Source of the DNA: a candidate division TA06 bacterium
GTDB lineage: Bacteria; Hydrothermota; DG-26; E44-bin18; JADFOU01
Assembly (NCBI GenBank): GCA_022562655.1
Contig: JADFOU010000155.1
Coordinates: 1-5,565 of the forward strand
DNA: 5,565 nt
Direction of reading: 5' to 3'
The notes beneath the pieces were generated by a model. That model saw only the letters and a program-made list of their open reading frames with translations. It did not search any database and was not told the origin of the DNA. The translations under genes were made by a program, and so were the position numbers. Below are positions 1 through 5,511 of this stretch, in pieces. Numbering within the stretch: the stretch's first letter is position 1; the number at the start of each line of letters is the position of its first letter.

Positions 1-1
1 T

Positions 2-154
2 ATGGATGCCATTTATCATGTGGTGGAGCATTTCGCTTATCATTTAGGACAGGTGGTTCATGTTACCAAAGCAGCTCTGAACATTGACCTGGGGTTCACT
101 CACCTGACGCCAGAGGGATATAAGCCTAACTCAATTTATAATAAGTACATATGA
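2..154 (+). CDS. DinB-like (DUF1572-type) protein, C-terminal fragment
   Basis: Only the last 50 codons are in the window; the gene enters from the left edge, so its start is not visible. The fragment contains a helix with HVVEHFAYHLGQ (His at fragment residues 6, 10 and 14) followed by a short tail ending in NKYI. A His-x3-His helix ending in H-x-GQ is the hallmark of the C-terminal part of DinB/YfiT-like four-helix-bundle metalloproteins, and the wording is closest to the DUF1572 branch as I remember it. In this superfamily these histidines help bind a divalent metal. Some members are thiol transferases, but DUF1572 proteins have no settled reaction, so none is assigned. The stop codon TGA (152-154) overlaps the first ATG of the next gene (151-153), so the two are probably co-transcribed and translationally coupled. 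The family call is fairly secure for such a short piece; the function is unknown. Confidence 0.7.
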   Translation: MDAIYHVVEHFAYHLGQVVHVTKAALNIDLGFTHLTPEGYKPNSIYNKYI

Positions 155-930
155 TGTGTAGTTTAAAGTATTTTCTCGCATTGGTTCTTGTCTTTCTGGC
201 CTTCTCAGGTTGTGCCAAGGGGGAGGTTGAGATGAAAGACACTTTTACCCGGATTCTGGAGACGAAGACCCTCCGGGTGGGGACGGATGCGACCTACCCT
301 CTTTTTGAGACGAAGGATGCAGGGGGGAATCTGGTGGGTTTTGATATTGATCTGATGAATGGGCTCTGCGAGGAGATGGGGGTGAAGGCGGAATTTGTGG
401 TGGTCCCCTTTGACGGGATCATCCCGGGTCTTGAGAATGAGAAATACGATGCCATCATCTCAGCCATGACGATTACACCGAAACGGGGAGAGAGGGTGAA
501 TTTCACACAACCCTATTATCTCTCCGGTCAGTCTATTGCTGTTCGAGAAGAAGAGGAGAGAATCAAAGGGGTGGAGGATTTGATAGGGAAGAAGATCGGG
601 GTGCAGTTAGCGACAACGGGGGAGATGGAGGCAAAGAAGATTGAGGGGGCCGAGGTGGTGAGTTTCGATGATATCCTCATGGCTTTTACGGATTTGAAAA
701 ATGGAAATGTGGATGCGGTGATCAACGATGTTCCGGTGAGCCGGAAGATCATCTCGATGAAGAAGGGAATGAAAATCGTGGGTCCCCTTTTGACAAATGA
801 GAGTTATGGGATTGCTGTACGAAAGGAAGATAGTAAACTCTTAGTGGCGATCAACAAGGCTCTGGAGAGTCACAAAAAGAAGGGGAAGTACGAGAAGTTG
901 GAGGAGAAGTGGTTTGGAGGAGGAAAATAG
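151..930 (+). CDS. Polar amino acid ABC transporter substrate-binding lipoprotein
   Basis: This is the extracytoplasmic solute-binding component (SBP family 3) of an amino acid importer. Residues 5-20 are hydrophobic and end in FSGC with Cys21, a plausible lipobox although Phe at -3 is less usual; the mature protein should be membrane-anchored by lipid. The mature domain starts near 38 (KTLRVGTDATYP). The family signature GFDIDLMNGLCEEM lies at 63-76. SAMTITPKR (104-112) supplies the usual ligand-binding Thr and Arg; Arg112 is the likely carboxylate contact. GVQLATTGE (150-158) and DAVINDVPV (188-196), with Asp193, form the second-lobe ligand contacts. The length of 259 aa is normal. Two adjacent ATGs (151 and 154) are possible starts. 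Neither has a clear ribosome site, which fits coupling to the preceding gene through the ATGA overlap. The substrate is probably a polar or charged amino acid; which one cannot be read from the sequence. Partners are the permease and ATPase downstream. Confidence 0.93.
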   Translation: MMCSLKYFLALVLVFLAFSGCAKGEVEMKDTFTRILETKTLRVGTDATYPLFETKDAGGNLVGFDIDLMNGLCEEMGVKAEFVVVPFDGIIPGLENEKYDAIISAMTITPKRGERVNFTQPYYLSGQSIAVREEEERIKGVEDLIGKKIGVQLATTGEMEAKKIEGAEVVSFDDILMAFTDLKNGNVDAVINDVPVSRKIISMKKGMKIVGPLLTNESYGIAVRKEDSKLLVAINKALESHKKKGKYEKLEEKWFGGGK

Positions 931-945
931 GGTAGAGGGTGAAAA

Positions 946-1860
946 ATGAATTACAAAGTCATCTCACTATTCGTTATTCTTCTAATCTTCCAGTTGATCG
1001 CTATTCCGTCATCTGGAGAAGACAAGTCAGATGGATGGATGCCAGAATGGGAAGTAGGAGATTGGTGGGTTGTAAAGCAGAGCACGAATGTTGCAAATTT
1101 TCCATATGATTCAATTCCACAATGGCATGATACCGGAACTTACCGATTTGAAGTGCTTGGGCAGGAAGAAGTCAATGGACAATTATGTTACGCAGTTGAA
1201 AGAAAAAGATTACCATCACCGTTAGTGAGTGGAGGTTCAAGATACATTTACTACTTTCATAAAGATAATTTGAGACCTGTTAGACGAGATAAATATGAGT
1301 ATCGTACTCGTGAATTTTCCCTTCAAAAATCTAAGCCTCCAAGCACTTCTGACTTTCAATATTCCAAAAACAAAGAGGATTATGATCGTCCCGTTTTTTC
1401 CAGTGGTTTTAGTCTCCCCGCTTTTCCTCTTGAAGAGCGAGGAAAAAGGGCTGGAACTTTATCTAAGCCGGGCAGGTCAACTACTAGTCTATCTTTGGGA
1501 AGAAGGTATCTAAGCCAAAATGTATCTATGCAAAAGATTGAGGAATTCAGCAAGGAGTTAAGCGAGAGCAAGATAGAAATTTCCATGAAAGAGAACTGCT
1601 ATTTTGTGTTGATTGAGTCATGGAGGCCGAAGAGACGAGTGGAGCAAAAACAAATTATGGAATTTGAAGAAGTTGATAACTTCACCAGGCAACTCTGGTG
1701 GACTTCATCGCCGTGGTCCCTTTTTCATGAATATGGGATGGTGGTACTAAAAGACTATGGGAGTCAGGTAGAGGGAGGTGCAAAAAAGGGTGCAAGGATA
1801 CCTATGAGACGAGAATGGCTCATTGATTGGTCATCGCGTTACAAGATTATAGAAAATTAA
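946..1860 (+). CDS. Unrecognised exported protein within the importer gene group
   Basis: I do not recognise this 304-aa protein. It has a signal peptide: Lys4, a hydrophobic core at about 5-20 (VISLFVILLIFQLIAI), then PSSGED, with a likely cleavage near 23-25 and no lipobox Cys. The mature part opens with the aromatic motif WEVGDWWVV (35-43). A beta-rich stretch with LGQEEVNGQLCYAVE follows (71-85). The middle, about 120-200, is Ser/Lys/Arg-rich with no clear fold. The C-terminal block ENCYFVLIESW (216-226) resembles the earlier CYAVE segment, then RQLWWTSSPW (248-257). There are two cysteines, Cys81 and Cys218. A good ribosome site (GAGGGTGA, 935-942) precedes the ATG, 15 bases after the binding-protein stop. 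By eye it is more AT-rich than its neighbours: 23 of 60 G+C at 1081-1140 against 36 of 60 at 601-660. It probably acts outside the inner membrane. Its position suggests co-transcription with the transporter, but nothing shows a role in transport. Confidence 0.75.
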   Translation: MNYKVISLFVILLIFQLIAIPSSGEDKSDGWMPEWEVGDWWVVKQSTNVANFPYDSIPQWHDTGTYRFEVLGQEEVNGQLCYAVERKRLPSPLVSGGSRYIYYFHKDNLRPVRRDKYEYRTREFSLQKSKPPSTSDFQYSKNKEDYDRPVFSSGFSLPAFPLEERGKRAGTLSKPGRSTTSLSLGRRYLSQNVSMQKIEEFSKELSESKIEISMKENCYFVLIESWRPKRRVEQKQIMEFEEVDNFTRQLWWTSSPWSLFHEYGMVVLKDYGSQVEGGAKKGARIPMRREWLIDWSSRYKIIEN

Positions 1861-1910
1861 AGAAAGTAATCTTGTTAGATCCTTCACTCCCACAGAACAA
1901 ATAGAAAGAT

Positions 1911-1935
1911 TCCTCAAATGGTTATAATTTGAGGA
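1911..1935 (+). promoter_or_regulatory. 9-bp inverted repeat containing a TATAAT box
   Basis: TCCTCAAAT (1911-1919) and ATTTGAGGA (1927-1935) are perfect reverse complements separated by 7 bases. A perfect -10-like hexamer TATAAT (1923-1928) runs from the loop into the right arm. No T run follows, so this is not a standard intrinsic terminator. The -35 position is poor: 1900-1905 reads AATAGA. Either the repeat is a repressor operator over an activator-dependent promoter for the permease and ATPase genes, or it is an RNA hairpin between the hypothetical gene and the permease. Which one is undecided. Confidence 0.35.
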
Positions 1936-1994
1936 GGAGTTGAGAAAGGGAAAGAAGAGGAAGAAATATTGCGAGATAAGGGAGAAGAAGGCGA

Positions 1995-2672
1995 ATGGGA
2001 GAGTGGTTCATCAAAGAATTGAAGACGCTGGGTGAGATTCTGGTCTTTCTTGTCCCAGCGATTCCGATGACCATAAAGATCACTCTTATGGCTTTTGCCT
2101 TTGCTCTGGCACTGGGCTTGTTCGTGGGTTTATCGAGGGTCTCCCCAAATAAAATCTTTTCGATTCCGTCCCGTATTTATGTAGATGTAATTCGGGGAAT
2201 TCCCCTTCTGGTCCAGATCTTTTTCATCTATTTTGGATTGGGTAAAATCCTGAACTTGAATCAATTTGTTGCAGGGGTTGCTGCTGTCAGTATCTGTTAC
2301 AGCGCCTACCTGGGAGAGATCGTTCGGTCGGGGATCCAGGCAATCCATAAAGGTCAATTTGAAGCGGCCTTCTCCCTGGGGATGACCCCCGTCCAAACGA
2401 TGCGGCATGTCATTCTCCCGCAAGCCTTCCCCATAGTCCTTCCTTCCGTCTCCAATGAATTCATTGCCACTTTAAAAGACAGTTCACTCGTCTCGATGAT
2501 AGGGTTGAGAGAGCTGACCCGGGCGGGAAGAGAATATTATTCTCAATATTTTGTGACTTTTGAAACTTGGTTTGTTGTGGGTTTGATCTACTTGGGGATG
2601 ACCTTTGTCCTCTCCAGGCTTGCTTCATGGATGGAGAGGCGATTTCGAGTTCATGGGTGGGGGATGGGGTGA
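1995..2672 (+). CDS. Polar amino acid ABC transporter permease (His/Glu/Gln type)
   Basis: This is the inner-membrane channel subunit of the importer. At 225 aa it has the usual length of the HisM/GlnP group, with about five hydrophobic segments (roughly 14-47 with a polar break, 62-83, 88-108, 143-160 and 190-211). RGIPLLVQIFFIYFG (67-81) is typical of the family. The cytoplasmic EAA loop that docks on the ATPase is complete: E123-A124-A125, G129, and I140-L141-P142 in VILPQA. KDSSLVSMIG (161-170) is also characteristic. A stop codon TAA in frame at 1977-1979 limits the start, and AGGGAGAAGAAGG upstream is a good ribosome site for ATG 1995. Only one permease gene is present, so the channel is presumably a homodimer. 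The gene lies 134 bases after the unknown exported protein and 82 bases before the ATPase, looser spacing than in most such operons. Confidence 0.95.
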   Translation: MGEWFIKELKTLGEILVFLVPAIPMTIKITLMAFAFALALGLFVGLSRVSPNKIFSIPSRIYVDVIRGIPLLVQIFFIYFGLGKILNLNQFVAGVAAVSICYSAYLGEIVRSGIQAIHKGQFEAAFSLGMTPVQTMRHVILPQAFPIVLPSVSNEFIATLKDSSLVSMIGLRELTRAGREYYSQYFVTFETWFVVGLIYLGMTFVLSRLASWMERRFRVHGWGMG

Positions 2673-2701
2673 GAAAATAGAATAGTGAATTTTGAATATT
2701 G

Positions 2702-2733
2702 AATGATGAATTCAGAATTTACCATTCATCGTT
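2702..2733. repeat. Imperfect inverted repeat in a GAAT-rich spacer
   Basis: AATGATGAAT (2702-2711) pairs with ATTCATCGTT (2724-2733) over ten positions with one G-T wobble, leaving a 12-base loop. The arms sit in a stretch from about 2683 to 2720 built of repeated TGAAT/GAATT words between the permease and ATPase genes. No T tract follows, so I do not call a terminator. The wording looks like the low-complexity intergenic repeats common in some uncultured bacteria. Confidence 0.4.
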
Positions 2734-2739
2734 CTCTTC

Positions 2740-2746
2740 AGGGGAG
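2740..2746 (+). promoter_or_regulatory. Ribosome binding site of the ATPase gene
   Basis: AGGGGAG lies 8 bases before ATG 2755. An ATG at 2748 is too close and out of frame. In the ATPase frame a TAG at 2752-2754 directly precedes ATG 2755, so this start is fixed and no longer N-terminus is possible. Confidence 0.65.
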
Positions 2747-2754
2747 TATGATAG

Positions 2755-3486
2755 ATGATCATTCAGGTGAAGGATGTGGTGAAGCGGTTTGGAGATCTTC
2801 GAGCCCTGGATGGAGTCTCGTGCACGATTGAAGCAGGGGAAGTGGTTATCGTCCTCGGACCGAGCGGGTCAGGAAAGTCTACTTTTATGCGATGCCTTAA
2901 CGGTCTTGAAAAGGTGGACTCGGGAGTGGTGATCGTGGATGGGATGAGGCTGGATCACTCGAAGTCCGACCTCCGGAGAATTCGACAGACGATAGGGATT
3001 GTCTTTCAGCAGTTCAATTTATTTCCCCATTTGACTGCGATGGAGAACCTCACACTTGCCCAGAAGGTGGTTTTGGGTAGGAAACCGGATGAAGCGAGAG
3101 AGATTGCCCTGGAACTCCTCAAAAAGGTTGGGCTTTCGGAGAAACAAGATGTCCATCCCGCCCATCTTTCGGGAGGTCAACAGCAGAGGGTTGCCATTGC
3201 CCGGTCTTTGGCGATGAAGCCGAAGATTATGCTTTTTGATGAGCCTACCTCTGCCCTGGATCCGGAGATGATTGGAGAGGTTCTGGAAGTGATGAGAGAT
3301 CTTGCCCGTGAGGGAATGACGATGGTGGTGGTGACCCACGAGATGGGTTTTGCCCGAGAGGTGGGAGATCGGATCCTTTTTATGGATCAGGGGAGAATTG
3401 TGGAAGAAGGTAGGATAGAAGAGGTTCTGAAGAACCCAAAAGAGGAGAGGACGAGGGAATTTTTGAGCAAGGTATTGAAGGGATGA
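2755..3486 (+). CDS. glnQ: Polar amino acid ABC transporter ATP-binding protein (GlnQ type)
   Basis: This is the cytoplasmic ATPase that drives the importer; it forms a dimer against the EAA loops of the permease. All nucleotide-binding elements are intact. These are Walker A GPSGSGKST (35-43), the Q-loop in VFQQFNLFPH (83-92), signature LSGGQQQR (138-145), Walker B IMLFDEP (158-164) with catalytic Glu163, the D-loop SALD (166-169) and the H-loop VTHEMGFA with His195. FQQFNLFPH and THEMGFA are wording specific to the polar amino acid (GlnQ/HisP/GltL) subfamily. At 243 aa, without any C-terminal regulatory domain, it has the standard length. The start is ATG 2755, preceded by AGGGGAG. The symbol glnQ reflects the subfamily name; the actual substrate need not be glutamine. 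The gene closes the importer group; the next gene, pgk, starts about 70-90 bases later. Confidence 0.95.
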   Translation: MIIQVKDVVKRFGDLRALDGVSCTIEAGEVVIVLGPSGSGKSTFMRCLNGLEKVDSGVVIVDGMRLDHSKSDLRRIRQTIGIVFQQFNLFPHLTAMENLTLAQKVVLGRKPDEAREIALELLKKVGLSEKQDVHPAHLSGGQQQRVAIARSLAMKPKIMLFDEPTSALDPEMIGEVLEVMRDLAREGMTMVVVTHEMGFAREVGDRILFMDQGRIVEEGRIEEVLKNPKEERTREFLSKVLKG

Positions 3487-3554
3487 TTTTCGCACAAATT
3501 GACCGTTGAATCGAAATCCAATACTGAGGGCTGTTCATTTTTGATTCTGTAGAA

Positions 3555-4784
3555 GTGAATAATTCGGGGAAGATGCCAAAAAGGTCTTTAAGAGATGTCG
3601 AGGTGAAGGGGAGGCGGGTTTTGGTCCGGGTGGATTTTAATGTTCCCCTCAATGAAGAGGGGGAGATTACCGATGACCGAAGGATCCGGGCATCCCTCCC
3701 GACCCTCCGATATATCTTGGAGGGAAAAGGAAAGGCAATCCTCATCTCCCATTTGGGAAGACCCAAGGGAAAACCTTCACGTTTCTTAAGTCTGCGCTCT
3801 GTTGCGATGAGACTGGGAAAATTCCTCGATAAAGAAGTTCTCTTTGAAGAGGATTGTATCGGGGAGGGAGTGGAAAAGACCATTCAGAAGATGGGGGAAG
3901 GGGAGTGTCTCCTTCTGGAGAACTTGCGGTTTCATCCTGAGGAAGAGATGAATGACCCTGAATTTTCTCGCAAACTCTCAAACTGGGGTGACCTCTATGT
4001 GAACGATGCCTTCGGAACTGCCCATCGAACCCATGCCTCCACGGATGGGGTGCCCCATTTTTTTGATCTCAGAGTTGCGGGTTTTCTTCTGGAAAAGGAA
4101 ATGGAGTATTTAGGGAGGATTCTTGAAAATCCCGAAGGACCTTTTGTTCTTATCTTCGGAGGGGCCAAGATTTCGGATAAGCTGGGCCTCATTGAAAACC
4201 TTCTTCAGAAGGCTGATAAGGTTCTCATCGGTGGGGGAATGGCTCTCACTTTCTTGAAATCTCAGGGTATCGATGTGGGGAAGTCTCTTATGGAAGAGGA
4301 AATGATTGAAAACGCAAAAGAGATCTTGAGAAAGGCTGGGAGGGAGGAGGTCACTTTACTCCTCCCAATAGATTGTGTGGTTGTCAATAGCGGGGAGGTG
4401 ACCCCGGAGATCATCCATTTGGAGCGTAAGGTAGTAGGAGTGGAGGCGATTCCAGAGAGCTGGATGAGTTTGGACATCGGTCCTCTCACCCGGCGGATCT
4501 TCGCTGAGGCACTCCGGGGGGCGAAGACCATCTGTTGGAATGGACCTTTAGGCGTTTTTGAACTGGAACCTTTTGCCTCTGGAACTCAGGCGGTTGCTTA
4601 TGCCCTCGCTCTGGAGACAGAGAAGGGAGCGGTGACGGTTTTGGGAGGTGGAGATACAGGGGCAGCCTGTGAGAAGTTCGGCTTCTCTGAGAAAATGTCC
4701 CATATCTCCACAGGGGGTGGAGCCTTCCTTGAATTCCTCGCAGGTAAGCGCCTCCCGGGAATCACCGTTTTAAGCGACCGATGA
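3555..4784 (+). CDS. pgk: Phosphoglycerate kinase
   Basis: A glycolytic and gluconeogenic cytosolic enzyme that interconverts 1,3-bisphosphoglycerate + ADP and 3-phosphoglycerate + ATP. Counting from the GTG at 3555 (409 aa), it shows the PGK signature RVLVRVDFNVP (21-31), HLGRPKG (66-72), LLLENLRFHPEE (119-130) and NDAFGTAHRTHAS (150-162), all on the substrate-binding N-lobe. The nucleotide lobe has GGAKISDKL (202-210), GGGMALTFLK (226-235), WNGPLGVFE (328-336), GGGDTGAA (364-371) and STGGGAFLEFLAGK (385-398). All motifs are complete, so the enzyme should be active. The start is uncertain. ATG 3573 gives 403 aa beginning MPKRSLRDVEVKG, which fits the family N-terminus better, but GGGGAAG lies right against it. 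GTG 3555 adds six residues and has only a weak site. An in-frame TGA at 3525-3527 bars longer forms except via CTG. Neither gap nor tpiA adjoins it here. Confidence 0.97.
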   Translation: MNNSGKMPKRSLRDVEVKGRRVLVRVDFNVPLNEEGEITDDRRIRASLPTLRYILEGKGKAILISHLGRPKGKPSRFLSLRSVAMRLGKFLDKEVLFEEDCIGEGVEKTIQKMGEGECLLLENLRFHPEEEMNDPEFSRKLSNWGDLYVNDAFGTAHRTHASTDGVPHFFDLRVAGFLLEKEMEYLGRILENPEGPFVLIFGGAKISDKLGLIENLLQKADKVLIGGGMALTFLKSQGIDVGKSLMEEEMIENAKEILRKAGREEVTLLLPIDCVVVNSGEVTPEIIHLERKVVGVEAIPESWMSLDIGPLTRRIFAEALRGAKTICWNGPLGVFELEPFASGTQAVAYALALETEKGAVTVLGGGDTGAACEKFGFSEKMSHISTGGGAFLEFLAGKRLPGITVLSDR

Positions 4785-4790
4785 AAATGA

Positions 4791-4828
4791 GGTTAAAGCG
4801 CTGAATCTTTAAATGGTTAGATTTAACC
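4791..4828. repeat. Overlapping inverted repeats just after pgk
   Basis: Three pairings are possible. GGTTAAA (4791-4797) pairs with TTTAACC (4822-4828), TTAAAG (4793-4798) with CTTTAA (4807-4812), and GGTTA (4815-4819) with TAACC (4824-4828). No T tract follows directly, so this is not a clear intrinsic terminator. It could shape the 3' end of the pgk message or act as a DNA operator. Confidence 0.35.
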
Positions 4829-4894
4829 GAATCAAATCCGCCTCAGGCGGGCCAAACTCTCCAGCATGAGAATTACTCATTACCCTTTAACCGA
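4822..4894. repeat. Direct repeat TTTAACCGA, two copies
   Basis: Identical 9-mers lie at 4822-4830 and 4886-4894, 64 bases apart start to start. The second ends 12 bases before the -35 box of the putative promoter of the MerR-type gene. Their placement is compatible with regulator binding sites, but no protein can be assigned. Confidence 0.4.
4838..4850. repeat. REP-like palindrome CCGCC-TCA-GGCGG
   Basis: A perfect 5-bp GC-only stem with a 3-base loop. If the flanking T and A are counted it is a 6+1+6 palindrome. The same CCGCC/GGCGG core recurs at 5484-5496, on the other side of the regulator gene. It stands out from the AT-rich spacer around it, as dispersed intergenic palindromes do. No T run follows. 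Confidence 0.5.
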
Positions 4895-4906
4895 CTTATT
4901 TTTTTC

Positions 4907-4935
4907 TTGACACCTTAAAGGAAGGTTGTTAAAGT
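4907..4935 (+). promoter_or_regulatory. Putative sigma70 promoter of the MerR-type gene
   Basis: A perfect -35 box TTGACA (4907-4912) is followed after 17 bases by TAAAGT (4930-4935), which matches the -10 consensus at 4 of 6 positions. A T-rich stretch (4896-4905, seven T in a row at its end) lies directly upstream and could serve as an UP element. The spacer holds CCTT-A-AAGG (4913-4921), a small palindrome that could be an operator; MerR-family proteins often bind promoter spacers, though usually 19-20 bp ones. Transcription would start near 4942, leaving a leader of about 95 bases before ATG 5038. Confidence 0.5.
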
Positions 4936-4955
4936 AATTTCTAAAGAGGGAAATG

Positions 4956-5004
4956 GATTGGAAGATTAAGGAGAACAAGATTCAAGATATGAAATCTTCC
5001 AATC
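4956..5004 (+). repeat. Perfect 12-bp inverted repeat in the regulator leader
   Basis: GATTGGAAGATT (4956-4967) and AATCTTCCAATC (4993-5004) are exact reverse complements separated by 25 bases. A competing pairing exists: AGATTCAAGAT (from 4979-4980 on) can pair with ATCTTTGAATCT (5002-5013) with one bulged T, and the two structures share bases around 5002-5004. GAAATCTTC occurs twice, at 4991-4999 and 5015-5023. The region lies between the putative promoter and the MerR-type gene. It may be a dispersed intergenic repeat or a leader structure. Confidence 0.5.
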
Positions 5005-5037
5005 TTTGAATCTCGAAATCTTCAAATCGGATCACGG

Positions 5038-5433
5038 ATGCCCAGAATTTCTCACCTCCCCAAAAAGGCCTATTATAAAATCTCTGAAGTAGCCTCTATC
5101 TGTGGTATCAAACCCCATGTCCTTCGATACTGGGAGTTAGAATTTTCCCTTTTGAAGCCAAAAAAGAATCGTGGCGGGAGGCGGGCATATACGGAAACGG
5201 ACATCTGGGTTATCCGCGAGATCAAAAAACTTCTTTACGAAGAGCGTTTTACCATTGATGGGGCGAAAAAGAAATTATCCACCCCAGGCGGACGTGGATC
5301 GAATCACTTCCAGGTTGCAATTCCCTTTGATGACCATCGGGCGAAGGAGGTTTTAAAGATTGTTAAAAAGGAGATAGAGGACCTCCTGAAAATCCTGGAG
5401 GAGGGCAATTCCCATAACTTAAGAACCAAATGA
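5038..5433 (+). CDS. Small MerR-family transcriptional regulator
   Basis: A 131-aa DNA-binding protein. Residues 11-80 form a MerR-type winged helix: helix-turn-helix YYKISEVASICGIKPHVLRYWE (12-33), with the typical V-LRYWE recognition end, then the wing NRGGRRAYTETD (44-55) and EIKKLLYEERFTIDGAKKKL (61-80). Residues 81-98 are a Gly- and Pro-containing linker. Residues 100-122 (HRAKEVLKIVKKEIEDLLKILEE) are a probable coiled coil for dimerisation. There is no effector or metal-binding domain and no cysteine pair at the C-terminus, unlike MerR, SoxR or BmrR; the only cysteine is Cys22 in the HTH. This short type (HTH plus coiled coil) is common in Desulfobacterota, often near ihfA and a tRNA-Pro gene, but its targets are not known to me. 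ATG 5038 is the only sensible start; its ribosome site is weak. A putative promoter lies about 100 bases upstream, so the gene is probably transcribed alone. Confidence 0.9.
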   Translation: MPRISHLPKKAYYKISEVASICGIKPHVLRYWELEFSLLKPKKNRGGRRAYTETDIWVIREIKKLLYEERFTIDGAKKKLSTPGGRGSNHFQVAIPFDDHRAKEVLKIVKKEIEDLLKILEEGNSHNLRTK

Positions 5434-5481
5434 CAACCAAATCCAAAATTCAAAATTGCAGCCACAGATTTCTCCTACTTG

Positions 5482-5498
5482 CCCCGCCTGTGGCGGGG
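5482..5498. repeat. REP-like palindrome CCCCGCC-TGT-GGCGGGG
   Basis: A perfect 7-bp GC-only stem with a 3-base loop, 48 bases after the regulator stop codon. The core CCGCC/GGCGG matches the palindrome at 4838-4850, with a different loop. A T tract does not follow, so it is not a classical terminator, though it could still stabilise the 3' end of the message. Confidence 0.5.
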
Positions 5499-5511
5499 TG
5501 AATATGCTTGT

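Noticed and set aside
1295..1513. Alternative + strand frame inside the unknown exported protein, considered as a sign of a frameshift
   Set aside because: The main frame stays open from signal peptide to stop and has recognisable composition on both sides; the alternative frame has no ribosome site and does not improve any match.
1929..1994. Purine-rich tract before the permease gene, considered as a special element
   Set aside because: Consists of ribosome-site-like GGAG/GAAG words of the kind seen ahead of other genes here; no repeat unit or symmetry beyond the inverted repeat already listed.
3019..3495. Long reverse-strand open frame under the ATPase gene (158 codons)
   Set aside because: Shadow of the strongly supported ATPase on the other strand; His- and Pro-rich composition and no recognisable domain.
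3499..3525. Possible promoter for pgk: TTGACC (3499-3504) and AATACT (3520-3525)
   Set aside because: The spacer is only 15 bases, and the best 17-base spacing gives a poor -10 (TACTGA). Not strong enough to list as a feature.
3508..3547. GAATC/GATTC pair between the ATPase gene and pgk as a terminator
   Set aside because: Only 5 bp with a 30-base loop and no T run after it.
3380..3883. Reverse-strand open frame of 167 codons across the ATPase end and pgk start
   Set aside because: Crosses two well-supported genes, is Ser/Pro/Arg-rich in the way antisense frames are, and shows no family motif.
4781..4804. Seven-codon reading frame starting at an ATGA overlap with the pgk stop
   Set aside because: Far too short, no recognisable product, and no resemblance to the start of triosephosphate isomerase, the common next gene.
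4866..4905. Intrinsic terminator for pgk: ATGAG/CTCAT stem and a later T run (4899-4905)
   Set aside because: The stem is 5 bp and AT-rich, and the T run is 18 bases away. The T run fits better as an upstream element of the promoter at 4907.
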